A stretch of DNA of 64,000 bases. Origin: Bryobacteraceae bacterium. GTDB taxonomy: Bacteria > Acidobacteriota > Terriglobia > Bryobacterales > Bryobacteraceae. The notes below the pieces were generated by a model. That model saw only the letters and a program-made list of their open reading frames with translations, was not told the origin of the DNA and did no database searches. The stretch covers positions 124,001 to 188,000 of the forward strand of contig JAIEMJ010000024.1 in the NCBI GenBank assembly GCA_019752335.1, given 5' to 3'. Positions 19,241-30,502 of this stretch are shown piece by piece (positions within the stretch are counted from its first letter, which is position 1; the number at the start of each line of letters is the position of its first letter). The position numbers and the translations under genes are program-made.

Positions 19241-20005
19241 TTACAGTTTGCGGGCGATGACTTCGAGGACGTTGCGGAGGTACTGCTCGTCGGAGAGGTC
19301 TTCGGTGGCGGCGGGGGGGAAGTCGGCTTCGGCTTGGAAGCGGGCGGCTAATTCTTTGTAGAGCTCCAGGCGGGCGGCGGGGTCGAATTGATCTCTCCGC
19401 AACAGCGCTTCGAACGTCACCGCGATCAGGCTCCGCGGGACGCGCATGCGCAGTCGCGCGGCGAGGTGCGGATAGGCCGAAAGCGAGTTGAACTTCGTGG
19501 GCGCGATGCGGGTGAAGTCTGGCTCTTCGATCTCCGCCTCCACCACCACGACCGTGCCGGCCGCTAAGTCACCCAGGCGCTGGCGGCGCCCGTTGAAGAA
19601 GGTGATCGCGCCGCCGAGCAAGTAGAGCAGGGGCAACGTATCCACGGGCCGGAGTAAGTTGCGTAAGATCACTTGCGCCGGACGCAGACGCAGACCCTCA
19701 GCGTCCATCACCCGCAAACGCAGCACGCGCTTGCCGACGGTTTGGCCGCGCCAGCGCCATTCGAGCGCGATGCTGTAGCCCGTGGAGACGACGAAGTAGA
19801 ACAAGTAATAAACGGCGCTCGCGACGTCGTCACCGACGATGCTCAACGCGCGGACCGCATAGCCCACGGTGGTCATGATGACGCTGATACAGAACGTGTC
19901 GAGCACCATGGCCAGGCAGCGGCGCACGGGTCCGGCTAGCGGCAAGCTAAACGTGACGCCTTCGGGCGTGCGGATGCGCAGGGCGTCGGCTTCAATCGCG
20001 CGCAT
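19241..20005 (-). CDS. RDD family membrane protein
   Basis: A 254-aa protein with an RDD domain in its first 150 residues: three predicted TM segments (about 30-50, 60-80 and 115-135), with the conserved RCLAMVLD start, the GKRVLRLRVMD segment and the RNLLRPVDTLP region. A soluble tail follows with a YPHLAARLRMRVPRSLIAVTFEALLRRDQFDPAARLELY stretch, common in RDD proteins next to SpoIIM genes. Its start overlaps the end of the SpoIIM gene by 14 bases. It is the last gene of the minus-strand membrane cluster. Confidence 0.87.
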   Translation of the reverse strand: MRAIEADALRIRTPEGVTFSLPLAGPVRRCLAMVLDTFCISVIMTTVGYAVRALSIVGDDVASAVYYLFYFVVSTGYSIALEWRWRGQTVGKRVLRLRVMDAEGLRLRPAQVILRNLLRPVDTLPLLYLLGGAITFFNGRRQRLGDLAAGTVVVVEAEIEEPDFTRIAPTKFNSLSAYPHLAARLRMRVPRSLIAVTFEALLRRDQFDPAARLELYKELAARFQAEADFPPAATEDLSDEQYLRNVLEVIARKL

Positions 20006-20993
20006 GCCGCCCCGCTCGCGTGAGGAAGAGAAATAGGCAGACGAGTTCCAAGAGTCCCACGGCGATCTTTAGGTCATAAGGCAAAATCGGCTCGTGATAT
20101 TGCGAGAAGAAGGCCTCGACGATGCCGGCCCACACCAGCAGAATCGCGACGCCGCCGAGTAAGTGCAGGACGTCCGGAGTTACTTGGCGCAGACGTTCAG
20201 CTAAGCGGCGGCGTTCGCGCCGGCGGATGAGCGCACCGGCCAAGACGAAGCCGCCCTGCCCACCGAGGAGAATCGCCGGAATCTCCACCGAGCCATGCGG
20301 AAGCAGCCAGCCGAACAGAAAGCGCGCGTAGCCGGCGTGGATATAGTCGTAGCCCACGGCGCCTAGAATCACGCCGTTGTAGAAGAGGCTCACGGCGGTG
20401 CCGAAGCCCCAGGTCATGCCCATAGCGCAAGTGAAGATCGCCACGCGCGTGTTGTGAGTCATCAGTTCGGCGGAGAAGCTGGTTTTGCGGCCGGCCAGGC
20501 GGTCGCCTTCTTTCTGCGACTTCTCCTCGCCGGCGACGCGCTCAGCCGGGGTCTGCTTGAGGTGGCCGAAGCCGACAAGAGCGTCTTTCGCCGAGGGGTC
20601 CACCTTCAGCGCGAAGGCGCCGAAGGCGGCGCCGAGAAAGAGCAATCCCGCCGAGAGCGCGAACTCGCGGTGGCGCCGGCGAAAGGCTTGGGGAAAAGTC
20701 ACCGTGAACCAGCGCCAGACGTTCGATTTCCAACTGCCCCCGCGCGTCTCATGAATCTGCCCGTAGGCGCGTGCCACCAAGGACTCAAGGTAGCCGCGCA
20801 GCGCCGTCTCGCCGGGCAGCGCGTTCAGCTTCGTCAGGCCGGCGCCGCCGCGTTGATAGAGGTAGTGCAGGCGCAGCGCTTCATCGAGCGCGAGCACGCG
20901 TTCCGGGTCATCATCCAAGCGCGTCAGGACGCGCTCCAACTCCTGCCAGTAAGGCCGCTCGCGGTTGACGAATCTTTCGAGGTCGACGATCAC
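19992..20993 (-). CDS. Stage II sporulation protein M (SpoIIM/DUF95) family membrane protein
   Basis: A 333-aa integral membrane protein of the SpoIIM family. An N-terminal soluble part (about 1-110) with FVNRERPYWQELERVL is followed by about five TM helices. TRVAIFTCAMGMTWGFGTAVSLFYNGVILGA and LLPHGSVEIPAILLGGQGG are the family's conserved segments. In non-sporulating bacteria these proteins usually occur with RDD, DUF58 and MoxR genes, exactly as here. Function is unknown outside Bacillus, where SpoIIM is part of a peptidoglycan-degrading complex. Confidence 0.9.
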   Translation of the reverse strand: MIVDLERFVNRERPYWQELERVLTRLDDDPERVLALDEALRLHYLYQRGGAGLTKLNALPGETALRGYLESLVARAYGQIHETRGGSWKSNVWRWFTVTFPQAFRRRHREFALSAGLLFLGAAFGAFALKVDPSAKDALVGFGHLKQTPAERVAGEEKSQKEGDRLAGRKTSFSAELMTHNTRVAIFTCAMGMTWGFGTAVSLFYNGVILGAVGYDYIHAGYARFLFGWLLPHGSVEIPAILLGGQGGFVLAGALIRRRERRRLAERLRQVTPDVLHLLGGVAILLVWAGIVEAFFSQYHEPILPYDLKIAVGLLELVCLFLFLTRAGRHARD

Positions 20994-22312
20994 AGCAGTT
21001 GCCTCTGTTTCAGAGTCCGGTATTGCTCAATCACTTCGTAGGTGAAGCGTTGCGGATCGAGCAGGGAAAATTGGATGCCTTCCTGGCGCAGGCCGCGGCC
21101 GCATTCCATCAGTTTCTGCCACGATAGGTGCGACCCCAACCGGTCATAGATTTCGTCCGTCTTTTCCGGCGGGGGACCAGTAAACAGGGGCCGCATGCTT
21201 TCCGGCTGGAGTAAGTTGACGCAAACCAAATGCTGGCGCGCGAGTAAGCGGGCATGGCGAGCGAAGCTTTCGGCGAGGATCGGATCGTCGAGGGCCGTGA
21301 GAAACACTAACATGGCGCGGCGGCGCAGGCGCGTGCGAATTTGCGTGAATAATTCGTCGAAGTCCGGGTTGACGAGTTGCGTTTGCAGGTTGACCAACGA
21401 GTCCCGGCAGAGGCCGAAGTGCGGCGCGCCGCTGGAGGCGCGCAGGAAGCGATGGACTTCGTCCGAGTAAGTGACGAGGCCGAAGCGATCCCCTTCGCGC
21501 TGCGCGGTGTCGCCCAGAATCAGAGCCGCGGTGAGATACCGCTCGAGTACGGTCTGGCCGCCCACCAGCCGGCCACTCAGCCGCGCGGCGTCGATCAGGA
21601 CATAGATCTCTTGCGTGCGCTCCACGCGGAAGACGCGAGTGACGGGCTTGCCGCGGCGGGCGGTGGCCTTCCAGTCGATCTCGTCGAAGCCGTCGCCGGG
21701 GAGATACTCGCGCAACTTCTCGAACTCGCGGCCCTTGCCGATCTGGCGCGGCTGGCGAGGCCCGGCCATTTGGCGCGAGAGCGCGGCCAAGGCGGCGCGT
21801 TCGGCCATCAGGTTGGGATAGACGCGAATGCGGCCAGTGGCGGAGAGCCGGCGGCGATGGGACCAGAGTCCTAACGGCGAGGCGGCTTCGACGAAGCAGT
21901 CCACCAGTGGGAAGTCGCCGCGGCGCGTCGGTAGCACCGGCAAAGTGACGCGGCTCCAGGTGGCGCCCGCGGGCAGTTGCGCCTGGATCTCGACGCTATC
22001 GTGCTCCAGTTCGCGCGGCAGCGGTAGTCCGGCGCGGATGGTGAGGCCGCGCTGCGCCGGATTCTCAAAGCGAATCGCCACCTCGCCGGGACGTTCGAGG
22101 GCCAGCCTGGTGAGGGGGTCGAGTTCGGCGCGAAGACCGCGCAGGATGCCTGAACCCAGCACGGCGTCCAGGGCCAGGGTCGCGACGAGCAAGGTGAGCA
22201 ACGCGGCGCCGAGGATCACATACTGGCTCAGCAACGCGGCGGCGGGCAACGCGACGAGGGCGAAGACGAGCAGCAGGCGCGTGCGGGGCACAAGGCTGGC
22301 GAAGTGTCCCAT
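20990..22312 (-). CDS. DUF58 domain protein
   Basis: A 440-aa protein with two N-terminal membrane helices (about residues 12-55), a beta-rich middle and the DUF58 signature LREYLPGDGFDEIDWKATARRG (about 205-226) followed by a VWA-like domain. DUF58 proteins pair with MoxR AAA ATPases, which are thought to act as chaperones that insert metal or assemble partner complexes; the MoxR gene is immediately upstream with no gap. It overlaps the SpoIIM gene start by four bases. Confidence 0.92.
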   Translation of the reverse strand: MGHFASLVPRTRLLLVFALVALPAAALLSQYVILGAALLTLLVATLALDAVLGSGILRGLRAELDPLTRLALERPGEVAIRFENPAQRGLTIRAGLPLPRELEHDSVEIQAQLPAGATWSRVTLPVLPTRRGDFPLVDCFVEAASPLGLWSHRRRLSATGRIRVYPNLMAERAALAALSRQMAGPRQPRQIGKGREFEKLREYLPGDGFDEIDWKATARRGKPVTRVFRVERTQEIYVLIDAARLSGRLVGGQTVLERYLTAALILGDTAQREGDRFGLVTYSDEVHRFLRASSGAPHFGLCRDSLVNLQTQLVNPDFDELFTQIRTRLRRRAMLVFLTALDDPILAESFARHARLLARQHLVCVNLLQPESMRPLFTGPPPEKTDEIYDRLGSHLSWQKLMECGRGLRQEGIQFSLLDPQRFTYEVIEQYRTLKQRQLL

Positions 22313-23278
<966 letters not shown>

Positions 23279-24286
23279 TTAGCGTTTACGCTCCAGGGCC
23301 AGAATGGCGCGGCGAAAGGCCGCGACGGGGTCAGATCGTTCTTGTAGCGCTGCGCGGACGGCTTCGCGTTGCGTGGGAGTCGGTGTGGCGAAGCGCTCCC
23401 ATTCGCGTCCGCAGACGGCGAGGAGTTCCGAAGTGGGGATGCCGCGGCGGAGTAACTGGCTCAAGCCGGACTCCGTGGTGCGGTCGCTGTGTAACTCGAG
23501 CAAAGCCGTCGCTTCGGCCGCCAGCGGCACCAGCGGAAAGCTCGCTTGCCAAAGGAAGAGCGCGGCGAGCGCGACGAAGGCCAAGAGCAAGCCCACTAAG
23601 CCATAGCGCCGGACGAAGACCATCACGCCGGGGTCATCGCGGACGCCTAAGTGGGTTTCGTCAAAGACGATGCGGCGCGCCGGGCCCACGATGCGGGCGA
23701 GTAACTCGCTGTCGCGCTCTTCGGTGAGGGTTTGGTTACTGAAGAGGTCAGCGTTGGCGGCCAGCACGAAGGCGCCTTTGCCGAACGGGCGTTCGATCAC
23801 CGTGGGGGAGATTTGGGTCCAGTCAGCGGACGGCGCGAAGCTCAAGGTGGTTTCGCGGCCACTCTCCCAGGCCGGCGTATCGAGCATCTCCTCGGTGGGC
23901 TTAGCATATTTCAGCGTGAGGCCGAGCGCCTTCAGCTCTTTGGGAGGCTTTTGCATGAGCACCGGCGTGAGGGCAAAAACCACGCGTGCGCCGCGTTTCG
24001 TATACGTCTGCCAGTCGCCTTCTTCGAGCTCAAAGACATTGTTTTGGAGAATGAATATGGTGACGCTGGAGAGGTCCGGAGCGTCGAGCGAATTGAAGTT
24101 GCGGCTGACGGGGCGCAAGCGCGCCAGGCTATCGTGCAGGACGCGCACGCCGCGACGATCAGCGCGTAGCGAAGAGCCAGGCGGATAGATGTCGCCGCCG
24201 CCGAAGCGGGTTTCGAGCAATAAGGCGATGCCCCAACCGAAGGCGCCTAGCAGCGCCAGCAGCGCCAACGGCGCGAGCTTACGCAT
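23279..24286 (-). CDS. DUF4350 domain protein
   Basis: A 335-aa protein with an N-terminal anchor (LALLALLGAFGWGIALL), a DUF4350-type extracytoplasmic domain (GSSLRADRRGVRVLHDSLARL near the start, ALTPVLMQKPPK, FGKGAFVLAANADLFSNQTL), a second TM helix at about 230-252 and a C-terminal soluble tail. DUF4350 is GATase-like and unassigned; it is regularly coded with DUF4129, MoxR and DUF58 proteins. It begins 8 bases inside the upstream gene. Confidence 0.85.
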   Translation of the reverse strand: MRKLAPLALLALLGAFGWGIALLLETRFGGGDIYPPGSSLRADRRGVRVLHDSLARLRPVSRNFNSLDAPDLSSVTIFILQNNVFELEEGDWQTYTKRGARVVFALTPVLMQKPPKELKALGLTLKYAKPTEEMLDTPAWESGRETTLSFAPSADWTQISPTVIERPFGKGAFVLAANADLFSNQTLTEERDSELLARIVGPARRIVFDETHLGVRDDPGVMVFVRRYGLVGLLLAFVALAALFLWQASFPLVPLAAEATALLELHSDRTTESGLSQLLRRGIPTSELLAVCGREWERFATPTPTQREAVRAALQERSDPVAAFRRAILALERKR

Positions 24287-25808
24287 GGGACTTGATCCTC
24301 TCGAAGTTCGCGAGAAACTCCGCGACGGCTTCGGGCGTCGCCGGATGTTCGCCGTACCAAGTACGCTCGTACATGCGCAAATTGTCGGTGAAACTAGCTT
24401 CCACTTGCGTCAGGCCTTTCGCGCGACGCCGTAGTTCGCGTAAGTAGTCGAAGTTACTCTTGCCGCGATGGACAAGGATCCATTGCTGCTGCGCCAGATG
24501 GGCGAGGCAGCCGAGATACAAAGCGCGCAGGGCCAGCCTCGTCTCGCCTTTGGCGAGTAAGTCGCGGCCGAGGAGGGTCCATTCGTCTTCGGGCCGGTCA
24601 GTCGGCAGCACAGACTCGTCGGTCAGCTCGACCGCGGCTGGAGTAATTACCGCGGCTTGCGTAATGGGCGCTAAGTTACTGCGCCATTGGCGGAAGATCA
24701 GGCCGAGGATGAGCAGTACACAGAAGGCGATCACCAAGTAGCTGGAAGCGCGCAAGCCGGTGGCGGGGGCGTCCTTCTCTTGTGGCAGCTTGAGGTTGCG
24801 GTCCACCAGGCTATCCAGCCAATCGAAGAAGCTGCGGGCGCCACGGTTGATGGCGCGGAAGAGACTGCGGGTGCCGTCCTGCAGCGCTTCCAGCCAACCC
24901 GGCACGCGCGGCTTCTGCGCCACTTTCGGCGTGCGCCAGGCAAAGTCGCGGCTTTCGAGCGTCTGGGTGATGGCCTGATCGAGTTGCCGCGCCGGAAGTG
25001 GCGTTTCGGCATTGATGTGGACGGCGAAGCATAGGAATAGCATGGCGGCGGCCAAGGCGCGGCGCAGGTCAGCGCCGGTGGTGACAGATTCGCCCTCAAA
25101 GCTGCGCAGCACCTGCGCGGCGCGCCAAAGCGGTTCGAGGACGCAGTAAGTGAGGGCGAGCGAGATCCGGAAGAAGGTGGTCGTGAAGATCAGGTTGGTG
25201 CCGGCGCGCGTGAATTCTGATTCCACGCCCAAGAACATGCGCCCCAGCATCGGCAACAGGGCGAGCAGCGTGAAGAGGTTCACCCAGACCAAGAGACCGA
25301 AGAGCGCGAAGAGCGCCAGCGCGATCCAGGTTTGCCAGATGCCCCGCTGGCTCAGCCGCCGGGCTTGCCGGAACGCGACCCGCCAACTTACCGCGTCGCG
25401 CGCCCGCAGGACGGCGAAGTGCTGGTAGAAGGCCGCGACGGCCGCGAACGGGAGAATGGCCAGGGCGGCGGCGGGCAGGATGAGTAACTTCGTCGGCTGG
25501 ACGAGGCATTGTAAGAGCAGCAACCCCGGGCGATCCAGCGCTTCGCCGGGTTCGAGTAACTGCCGCAGACGCAGCGAGAAACTCGCTTGCGCGGCGAACA
25601 TGACCAACAATAAGACTCCCAGCAATAATGACTCGATGCCGACGCGTTCAGCGGCGGCGCTGCTGTGGGTCATCTCTTCCCAGAAGAAGAGAAAGGCGAG
25701 ACAGAAGAGTCCGGTGCCGCTGAAGTAAGTGATCCACGCGGTGGCCGGTAGGCGGCGCAGGAGGCCGAAGGCTTGTTCGAGTAAGTCGAGGCCGGAGGTG
25801 GCGGGCAC
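24279..25808 (-). CDS. Multi-helix membrane protein with C-terminal DUF4129 domain
   Basis: A 509-aa protein. The first half has about six TM segments (including FSGTGLFCLAFLFFW, LLLGVLLLVMFAAQ and LALFALFGLLVWVNLF); a further helix at about 355-372 (SSYLVIAFCVLLILGLIF) leads into a cytoplasmic C-terminal DUF4129 domain (about 420-505), with LRALYLGCLAHLAQQQW and DNLRMYERTWYGEHPA. It lies between the 97-aa B-box protein gene and DUF4350. Confidence 0.82.
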   Translation of the reverse strand: MPATSGLDLLEQAFGLLRRLPATAWITYFSGTGLFCLAFLFFWEEMTHSSAAAERVGIESLLLGVLLLVMFAAQASFSLRLRQLLEPGEALDRPGLLLLQCLVQPTKLLILPAAALAILPFAAVAAFYQHFAVLRARDAVSWRVAFRQARRLSQRGIWQTWIALALFALFGLLVWVNLFTLLALLPMLGRMFLGVESEFTRAGTNLIFTTTFFRISLALTYCVLEPLWRAAQVLRSFEGESVTTGADLRRALAAAMLFLCFAVHINAETPLPARQLDQAITQTLESRDFAWRTPKVAQKPRVPGWLEALQDGTRSLFRAINRGARSFFDWLDSLVDRNLKLPQEKDAPATGLRASSYLVIAFCVLLILGLIFRQWRSNLAPITQAAVITPAAVELTDESVLPTDRPEDEWTLLGRDLLAKGETRLALRALYLGCLAHLAQQQWILVHRGKSNFDYLRELRRRAKGLTQVEASFTDNLRMYERTWYGEHPATPEAVAEFLANFERIKSHA

Positions 25809-26102
25809 TTAGTTCGTCCCCCGGAAATCCGTGGTGGCGAGAATGAGCGTCTGGCCGAGCCAATAGAAGAGGGTGAAAGCGAGCAACAGCCCGAGCAGCG
25901 GATAAGCGTAGTCCAGGCGCCAGGGGCGGCGCGGCGGTGGCAGCGCGGCGCTCGGTAGCTTGGCCAGGCAAGTAACGCAGAGCAGCCGGTGGTCGTGTTC
26001 GGTGAGACACTCGCGGCAGTAGTAGCGTTGGCACGATGGGCAGCGGCCCGCAGCCTCGCGGACGTCGTGGCGGAAGCAGCGTTGTTGGGCGAGGGGCGTC
26101 AT
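25809..26102 (-). CDS. B-box-type zinc finger membrane protein (97 aa)
   Basis: The start is taken at 26102, where the ATG overlaps the stop of the upstream gene (ATGA); the frame is open further upstream but reads the shadow of that gene. A cysteine/histidine cluster at residues about 8-45 (CFRHDV, CPSCQRYYCRECL, CVTC) resembles the B-box-like zinc finger found beside rhomboid and RDD domains. One TM helix follows near the C-terminus (LLGLLLAFTLFYWLG). The same finger type occurs in the 204-aa protein encoded at 27036. Confidence 0.75.
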   Translation of the reverse strand: MTPLAQQRCFRHDVREAAGRCPSCQRYYCRECLTEHDHRLLCVTCLAKLPSAALPPPRRPWRLDYAYPLLGLLLAFTLFYWLGQTLILATTDFRGTN

Positions 26103-27043
26103 TCCACTTCCCGATTCTTGCGTGCCAGGATGAGAAACAGGCCTACGACGGCGGCTACCAGGCAGATGATTTGCACACCGGTGCCCATCGGCAGAAAGGC
26201 GGGAGACGCGCGCAGGGGATGCGGATCCAGCGCGCGCGTGGTAATTCGGGTGCCCAGGCCGGCCAGGGCGAGCACACCGTAAGCGGCCTCGCCCACAATG
26301 ATGCTCCAAAGGGATGCCAACACTCCGGCGCCCACGTCGACACGATAGGCGCGGGCCAGTCCAAAGAGGGAGAGCAGAAAGGCACTCAGGACGAAGGCAT
26401 ACTCCAACCAGTCAATCGCTACGCCATGCGAGGCGCGCTGGTTCCACAGCGAGAGCAGGCTGGCGATGGCGATGGCGCCAAAGGCGGCTTCGAAGAAATA
26501 GCCGAGATTGCGGGCCAGCGGCTTGGCGGGGGCCTGCATGGGCGGCGGAGCGAGCCCGGGCGCGGGCGGGAGATCGGGCGGCGTTTGGGTTTGCCCCTCG
26601 GGGGCCTCGCCTTGCGCTTGTTGGATGAGCGGCGCGAGTTCGTTGAGTAAGTGGTCGTAAGTCCAGCGGCGATTGATGGCGGGGAGCGGGTGCAGACCCA
26701 GGCAAGTCTGAATCTGGCACTCGGCTTCCGGGCCAAGCCGGGCATACGCGGCGGTCCAGGCGGCGAAGGGGACGAAGGGGAAGAACCAGGCCCAATGCAC
26801 CAGGACGCCGAGCGCGAGTAAGCTCAGGCAAGGAACTAACAATGCGGTCAGCACGAGTAAGTACTCGCCGAAGCGATTGCGGAAATGCAGCCCCTGAATA
26901 TCGCCAAAGTAAAAGCGCTCGTAGACATCGATGAACCGCGACGAGCGTACGTTGAGTAAGTGGTCCTCCGCCAGCCAAACCTGATGCCGGCGGAAGAGGC
27001 CGAAGCCACGGCCGGGTAGCTGGCGGTAAACTAAGCTATCCAA
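26099..27043 (-). CDS. Polytopic membrane protein of unknown function
   Basis: A 314-aa protein. It opens with a soluble part that reads DSLVYRQLPGRGFGLFRRHQVWLAEDHLL. Two TM helices follow (about 58-90), then a Pro/Gln-rich linker (about 150-185), then four TM helices (about 190-305). The N-terminal arrangement suggests a membrane-anchored regulatory protein, but I cannot name a family. It overlaps both neighbours by a few bases and is part of the same operon. Confidence 0.7.
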   Translation of the reverse strand: MDSLVYRQLPGRGFGLFRRHQVWLAEDHLLNVRSSRFIDVYERFYFGDIQGLHFRNRFGEYLLVLTALLVPCLSLLALGVLVHWAWFFPFVPFAAWTAAYARLGPEAECQIQTCLGLHPLPAINRRWTYDHLLNELAPLIQQAQGEAPEGQTQTPPDLPPAPGLAPPPMQAPAKPLARNLGYFFEAAFGAIAIASLLSLWNQRASHGVAIDWLEYAFVLSAFLLSLFGLARAYRVDVGAGVLASLWSIIVGEAAYGVLALAGLGTRITTRALDPHPLRASPAFLPMGTGVQIICLVAAVVGLFLILARKNREVE

Positions 27044-27650
27044 GGCGGCCCCCCGGAAACAGCCACGTGCCGATGAGCGTCAGCAGTAGACCAAGCCACG
27101 CCAGCACCTGGACGATGCCCAAAACGATCGCCAGAATCGCACGCCAGCGGCCGCGCGGCAGGGGGCCCGCAGGTTGGCGCAGGGCGCGTAGCCCCAAGTA
27201 AATCCCGATGGGAGCGCCGATAATGCTGGTCGAGACGAGTAACAGTGGGAGCGTCGCGCAAGCCAGTGCGACGGTATCCAGATTCGTCCGCCGCGGGACC
27301 CAGCGTCCGGCCGCCTCGCGGCGCCCCAAGTCAATACAAGTGGGGCAAAGGCTCTGCTGGCCGACGGCGAAGCGGCAGAGGCTGCATAGAAAGCGGCCGC
27401 AACGGTCACAAGGCACCACGGCTTGTTTGGTGGGATGGTGAAAACAAGCGGCATCACCGGCCGCGAGCAGGTTCGCGGCGCCTTCTTTCGCGGGCGGACG
27501 AAAGGCGGCGGGAAACAATTGGCCCCACTGTTGCGCGCGGCAGCGCGGGCAGCGCGCGCCCTCGGCCTGCGAGAGTTCGGCAAGGGGAAGCGCTTGGCCA
27601 CAGCCGAGGCAAGCGACAGCGCTGGTGAGTAAGTGAGGCGCGGTCATCAC
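27036..27650 (-). CDS. Zinc-ribbon/B-box membrane protein
   Basis: A 204-aa protein with an N-terminal zinc ribbon (CLGCGQ and CPRCRAQ, residues about 15-40), a B-box-like finger (CFHHPTKQAVVPCDRCGRFLCSLC and CPTC, about 68-105) and two long hydrophobic segments (about 125-150 and 165-195). The same type of finger occurs in the 97-aa protein of this operon. Such fingers usually mediate protein contacts. The start may be either of two adjacent ATG codons. Confidence 0.75.
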   Translation of the reverse strand: MMTAPHLLTSAVACLGCGQALPLAELSQAEGARCPRCRAQQWGQLFPAAFRPPAKEGAANLLAAGDAACFHHPTKQAVVPCDRCGRFLCSLCRFAVGQQSLCPTCIDLGRREAAGRWVPRRTNLDTVALACATLPLLLVSTSIIGAPIGIYLGLRALRQPAGPLPRGRWRAILAIVLGIVQVLAWLGLLLTLIGTWLFPGGRLG

Positions 27651-27653
27651 GAT

Positions 27654-28400
27654 TTAGTTTTCGTATATCACCACGGTATCGCAAAGGCGGTCATGCAAGG
27701 CTTGCTTGCGATCATCGAACGCGGCCATGATATAGCCGATCAGCAGAATCACGCTGCTGAGTAACTGCGCAAAGTAACGGCCGATCGCCCGTCCCCAAGT
27801 GAGCGTACTGCCATCCGTTCGCACGACGCGCAGCCCTAGCGCGAGTTTTCCCAAGGTCGCCTGCTGCTTCACCGTCATAGCCGCTTCGTAAGTGGGCTGA
27901 ATCAGTAAGTAGGCCAGGATGGTGGCGAGTCCGCTGACGGCCGTGTCGCGGCCTAAGCCCGAGATCGCGAAGACGATGGAATACTGCACGATGCCGATCA
28001 GGATGCCGTCAATGACGCGGGCGCCGAAGCGAATCCAGAAGCCGGCGTAGCGCTGGCGGGGTTGGCTGAGATCGACGCCCAGCGTGAGGCCGGTGGCGAA
28101 GCGCGGCTTGCAGGCCGGGCAGATGGAGCGCTGGCCGAATTGGAGTAAGTCTTCGGGCGAACGGGGGAGTCCGCAGAGGGCGCAAAAGCCGATGGCGGGA
28201 GGCGCGTCCGGGACGGCGGGCGTAGCGAGTAAGTCCGGGCGAGCGATGGCCAGCGGCTGCCATTCCGCCATGCCGCGCTGCCACACCAGCGTGGTGGCGA
28301 GGATCTGTCCACTGCTCGCCAAGGCGGCGAAGTCAGCGTCGTCCAAGGGTCCGCGCGAAGCCGGACCGAGTGGGGTGCCTTCGGCATAATACCAGGGCAT
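27654..28400 (-). CDS. GYF_2-RDD membrane protein with internal zinc ribbon
   Basis: A 248-aa protein. Residues 1-50 form a GYF_2 domain (MPWYYAEGTPLGP and TTLVWQRGMAEWQP). A short zinc ribbon follows at about 72-98 (CALCGLP and CPACK), then an RDD domain (about 115-245), with GFWIRFGARVIDGILIG and ATLGKLALGLRVVR. It is followed after 3 bases by the zinc-ribbon gene and preceded by a paralogous GYF_2-RDD gene. Confidence 0.88.
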   Translation of the reverse strand: MPWYYAEGTPLGPASRGPLDDADFAALASSGQILATTLVWQRGMAEWQPLAIARPDLLATPAVPDAPPAIGFCALCGLPRSPEDLLQFGQRSICPACKPRFATGLTLGVDLSQPRQRYAGFWIRFGARVIDGILIGIVQYSIVFAISGLGRDTAVSGLATILAYLLIQPTYEAAMTVKQQATLGKLALGLRVVRTDGSTLTWGRAIGRYFAQLLSSVILLIGYIMAAFDDRKQALHDRLCDTVVIYEN

Positions 28401-28433
28401 GTTCCCGAAGGGTACCGCAGTTCCGGGGGCGAG

Positions 28434-29135
28434 CTATTTGTGGATGACGAAGGTGTTGGCGATGCGGTCGTGCAGAGCGCGCTTCTGGGGGTCAAACGCG
28501 GCGGCGACGTTGTCCACCAGGGTCCACAGCCCGGCCAGCGGGCCCACGAACGGGACCAGGCCCAGGATGCTGCCCGCGCCATAAATCAAGTGCCGGATGA
28601 AGGCCTGTTGCAGACTCAGCATGCCGCCATCGGGCAGGATGACGCGCAGGCTGAGGGCGAGTTTGCCCAGCGTGCCGCCGTAGGTGCTGGTGGTGAAGGC
28701 TTCGTAAGCGGCATACATCGCGGCATTGATGAGGCTGGCGACGATCATCGCCGGGCCGGCCGTGGCGAGGCCTAAGAAGTCGCCGGCCAGGATTTGTTTG
28801 AAGAAGGACGCGCCCACCACCAAGAGGATCACCAGGAGCGAGGGGATCGCCAATACCAGGCCGTCAATGATGCGCGCCAGAAAGCGGATCCAGAAGCCGC
28901 CGTAACGGCGCCCGGGCGTGAAAGGGGCCGGCATGGTGTACGTTTGGGCGGGCAGACCCGGCAGGGCGGGCGGCAGTAGGTCTGGCCGGGTGTCGGCCGC
29001 GGATTGCCAATTCGGCATCCCCGCCTGCCACACCAACGTCTCCGGACGAATCACACCCGTAGAGATCAGCGACTCGAACTCAGCCTGCTCCACAGGACCC
29101 CTCTGCTCACCACCGGCGGAATAGAACCAGGACAT
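28434..29135 (-). CDS. GYF_2-RDD membrane protein
   Basis: A 233-aa protein: GYF_2 domain at residues 1-50 (MSWFYSAGGEQRGPV and ETLVWQAGMPNWQ), a Pro-rich linker, then an RDD domain at about 78-230 (GFWIRFLARIIDGLVLA, GTLGKLALSLRVI). It is the first gene of the minus-strand cluster and a paralogue of the next gene, but lacks its zinc ribbon. The intergenic space to recA (about 200 bases) must hold its promoter. Confidence 0.88.
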   Translation of the reverse strand: MSWFYSAGGEQRGPVEQAEFESLISTGVIRPETLVWQAGMPNWQSAADTRPDLLPPALPGLPAQTYTMPAPFTPGRRYGGFWIRFLARIIDGLVLAIPSLLVILLVVGASFFKQILAGDFLGLATAGPAMIVASLINAAMYAAYEAFTTSTYGGTLGKLALSLRVILPDGGMLSLQQAFIRHLIYGAGSILGLVPFVGPLAGLWTLVDNVAAAFDPQKRALHDRIANTFVIHK

Positions 29136-29254
29136 GCAGATCCTCCTCAGGCCCGATTATAAGGCCTACCCCTGTTTGTCCACAGTACTGCCCACAAAAT
29201 AGATCCTAAAAAAATGAGAACAATGGTCCGCTGAATCCACTTATAGAAGGGCGG

Positions 29255-29280
29255 TATACTGTGGGTTCTCCCCCCGAGAA
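29255..29280 (+). promoter_or_regulatory. recA promoter -10 and overlapping palindrome (candidate SOS operator)
   Basis: TATACT at 29255-29260 is a good -10 element, with only a weak -35 (CTGAAT at 29231). Directly downstream, TTCTC and GAGAA (29266-29270 and 29276-29280) form a dyad around CCCCC, placed over the likely transcription start. That is where a LexA-type repressor would block recA, but the sequence does not match a LexA box I know for certain. Confidence 0.4.
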
Positions 29281-29332
29281 GTGAAGTGGCCGTGCTGCGT
29301 CTAAACGCACCGGCCTTCGAAAGGGATCTCTC

Positions 29333-30412
<1,080 letters not shown>

Positions 30413-30476
30413 TCTGAAACATTTCGCGGATTTGATGTTTTAGCGCAAAAAAGGGCCTGGCGAGGCTCTGAAATGG

Positions 30477-30502
30477 TGAAAAAGGCCGTTTTCCGGCCAT
30501 TT
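30477..30502 (+). terminator. Probable terminator after recA
   Basis: GGCCG (30484-30488) and CGGCC (30494-30498) form a stem with a TTTTC loop, extended by a run of A before and ATTTT after with one mismatch. It lies about 70 bases after the recA stop. Confidence 0.55.
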
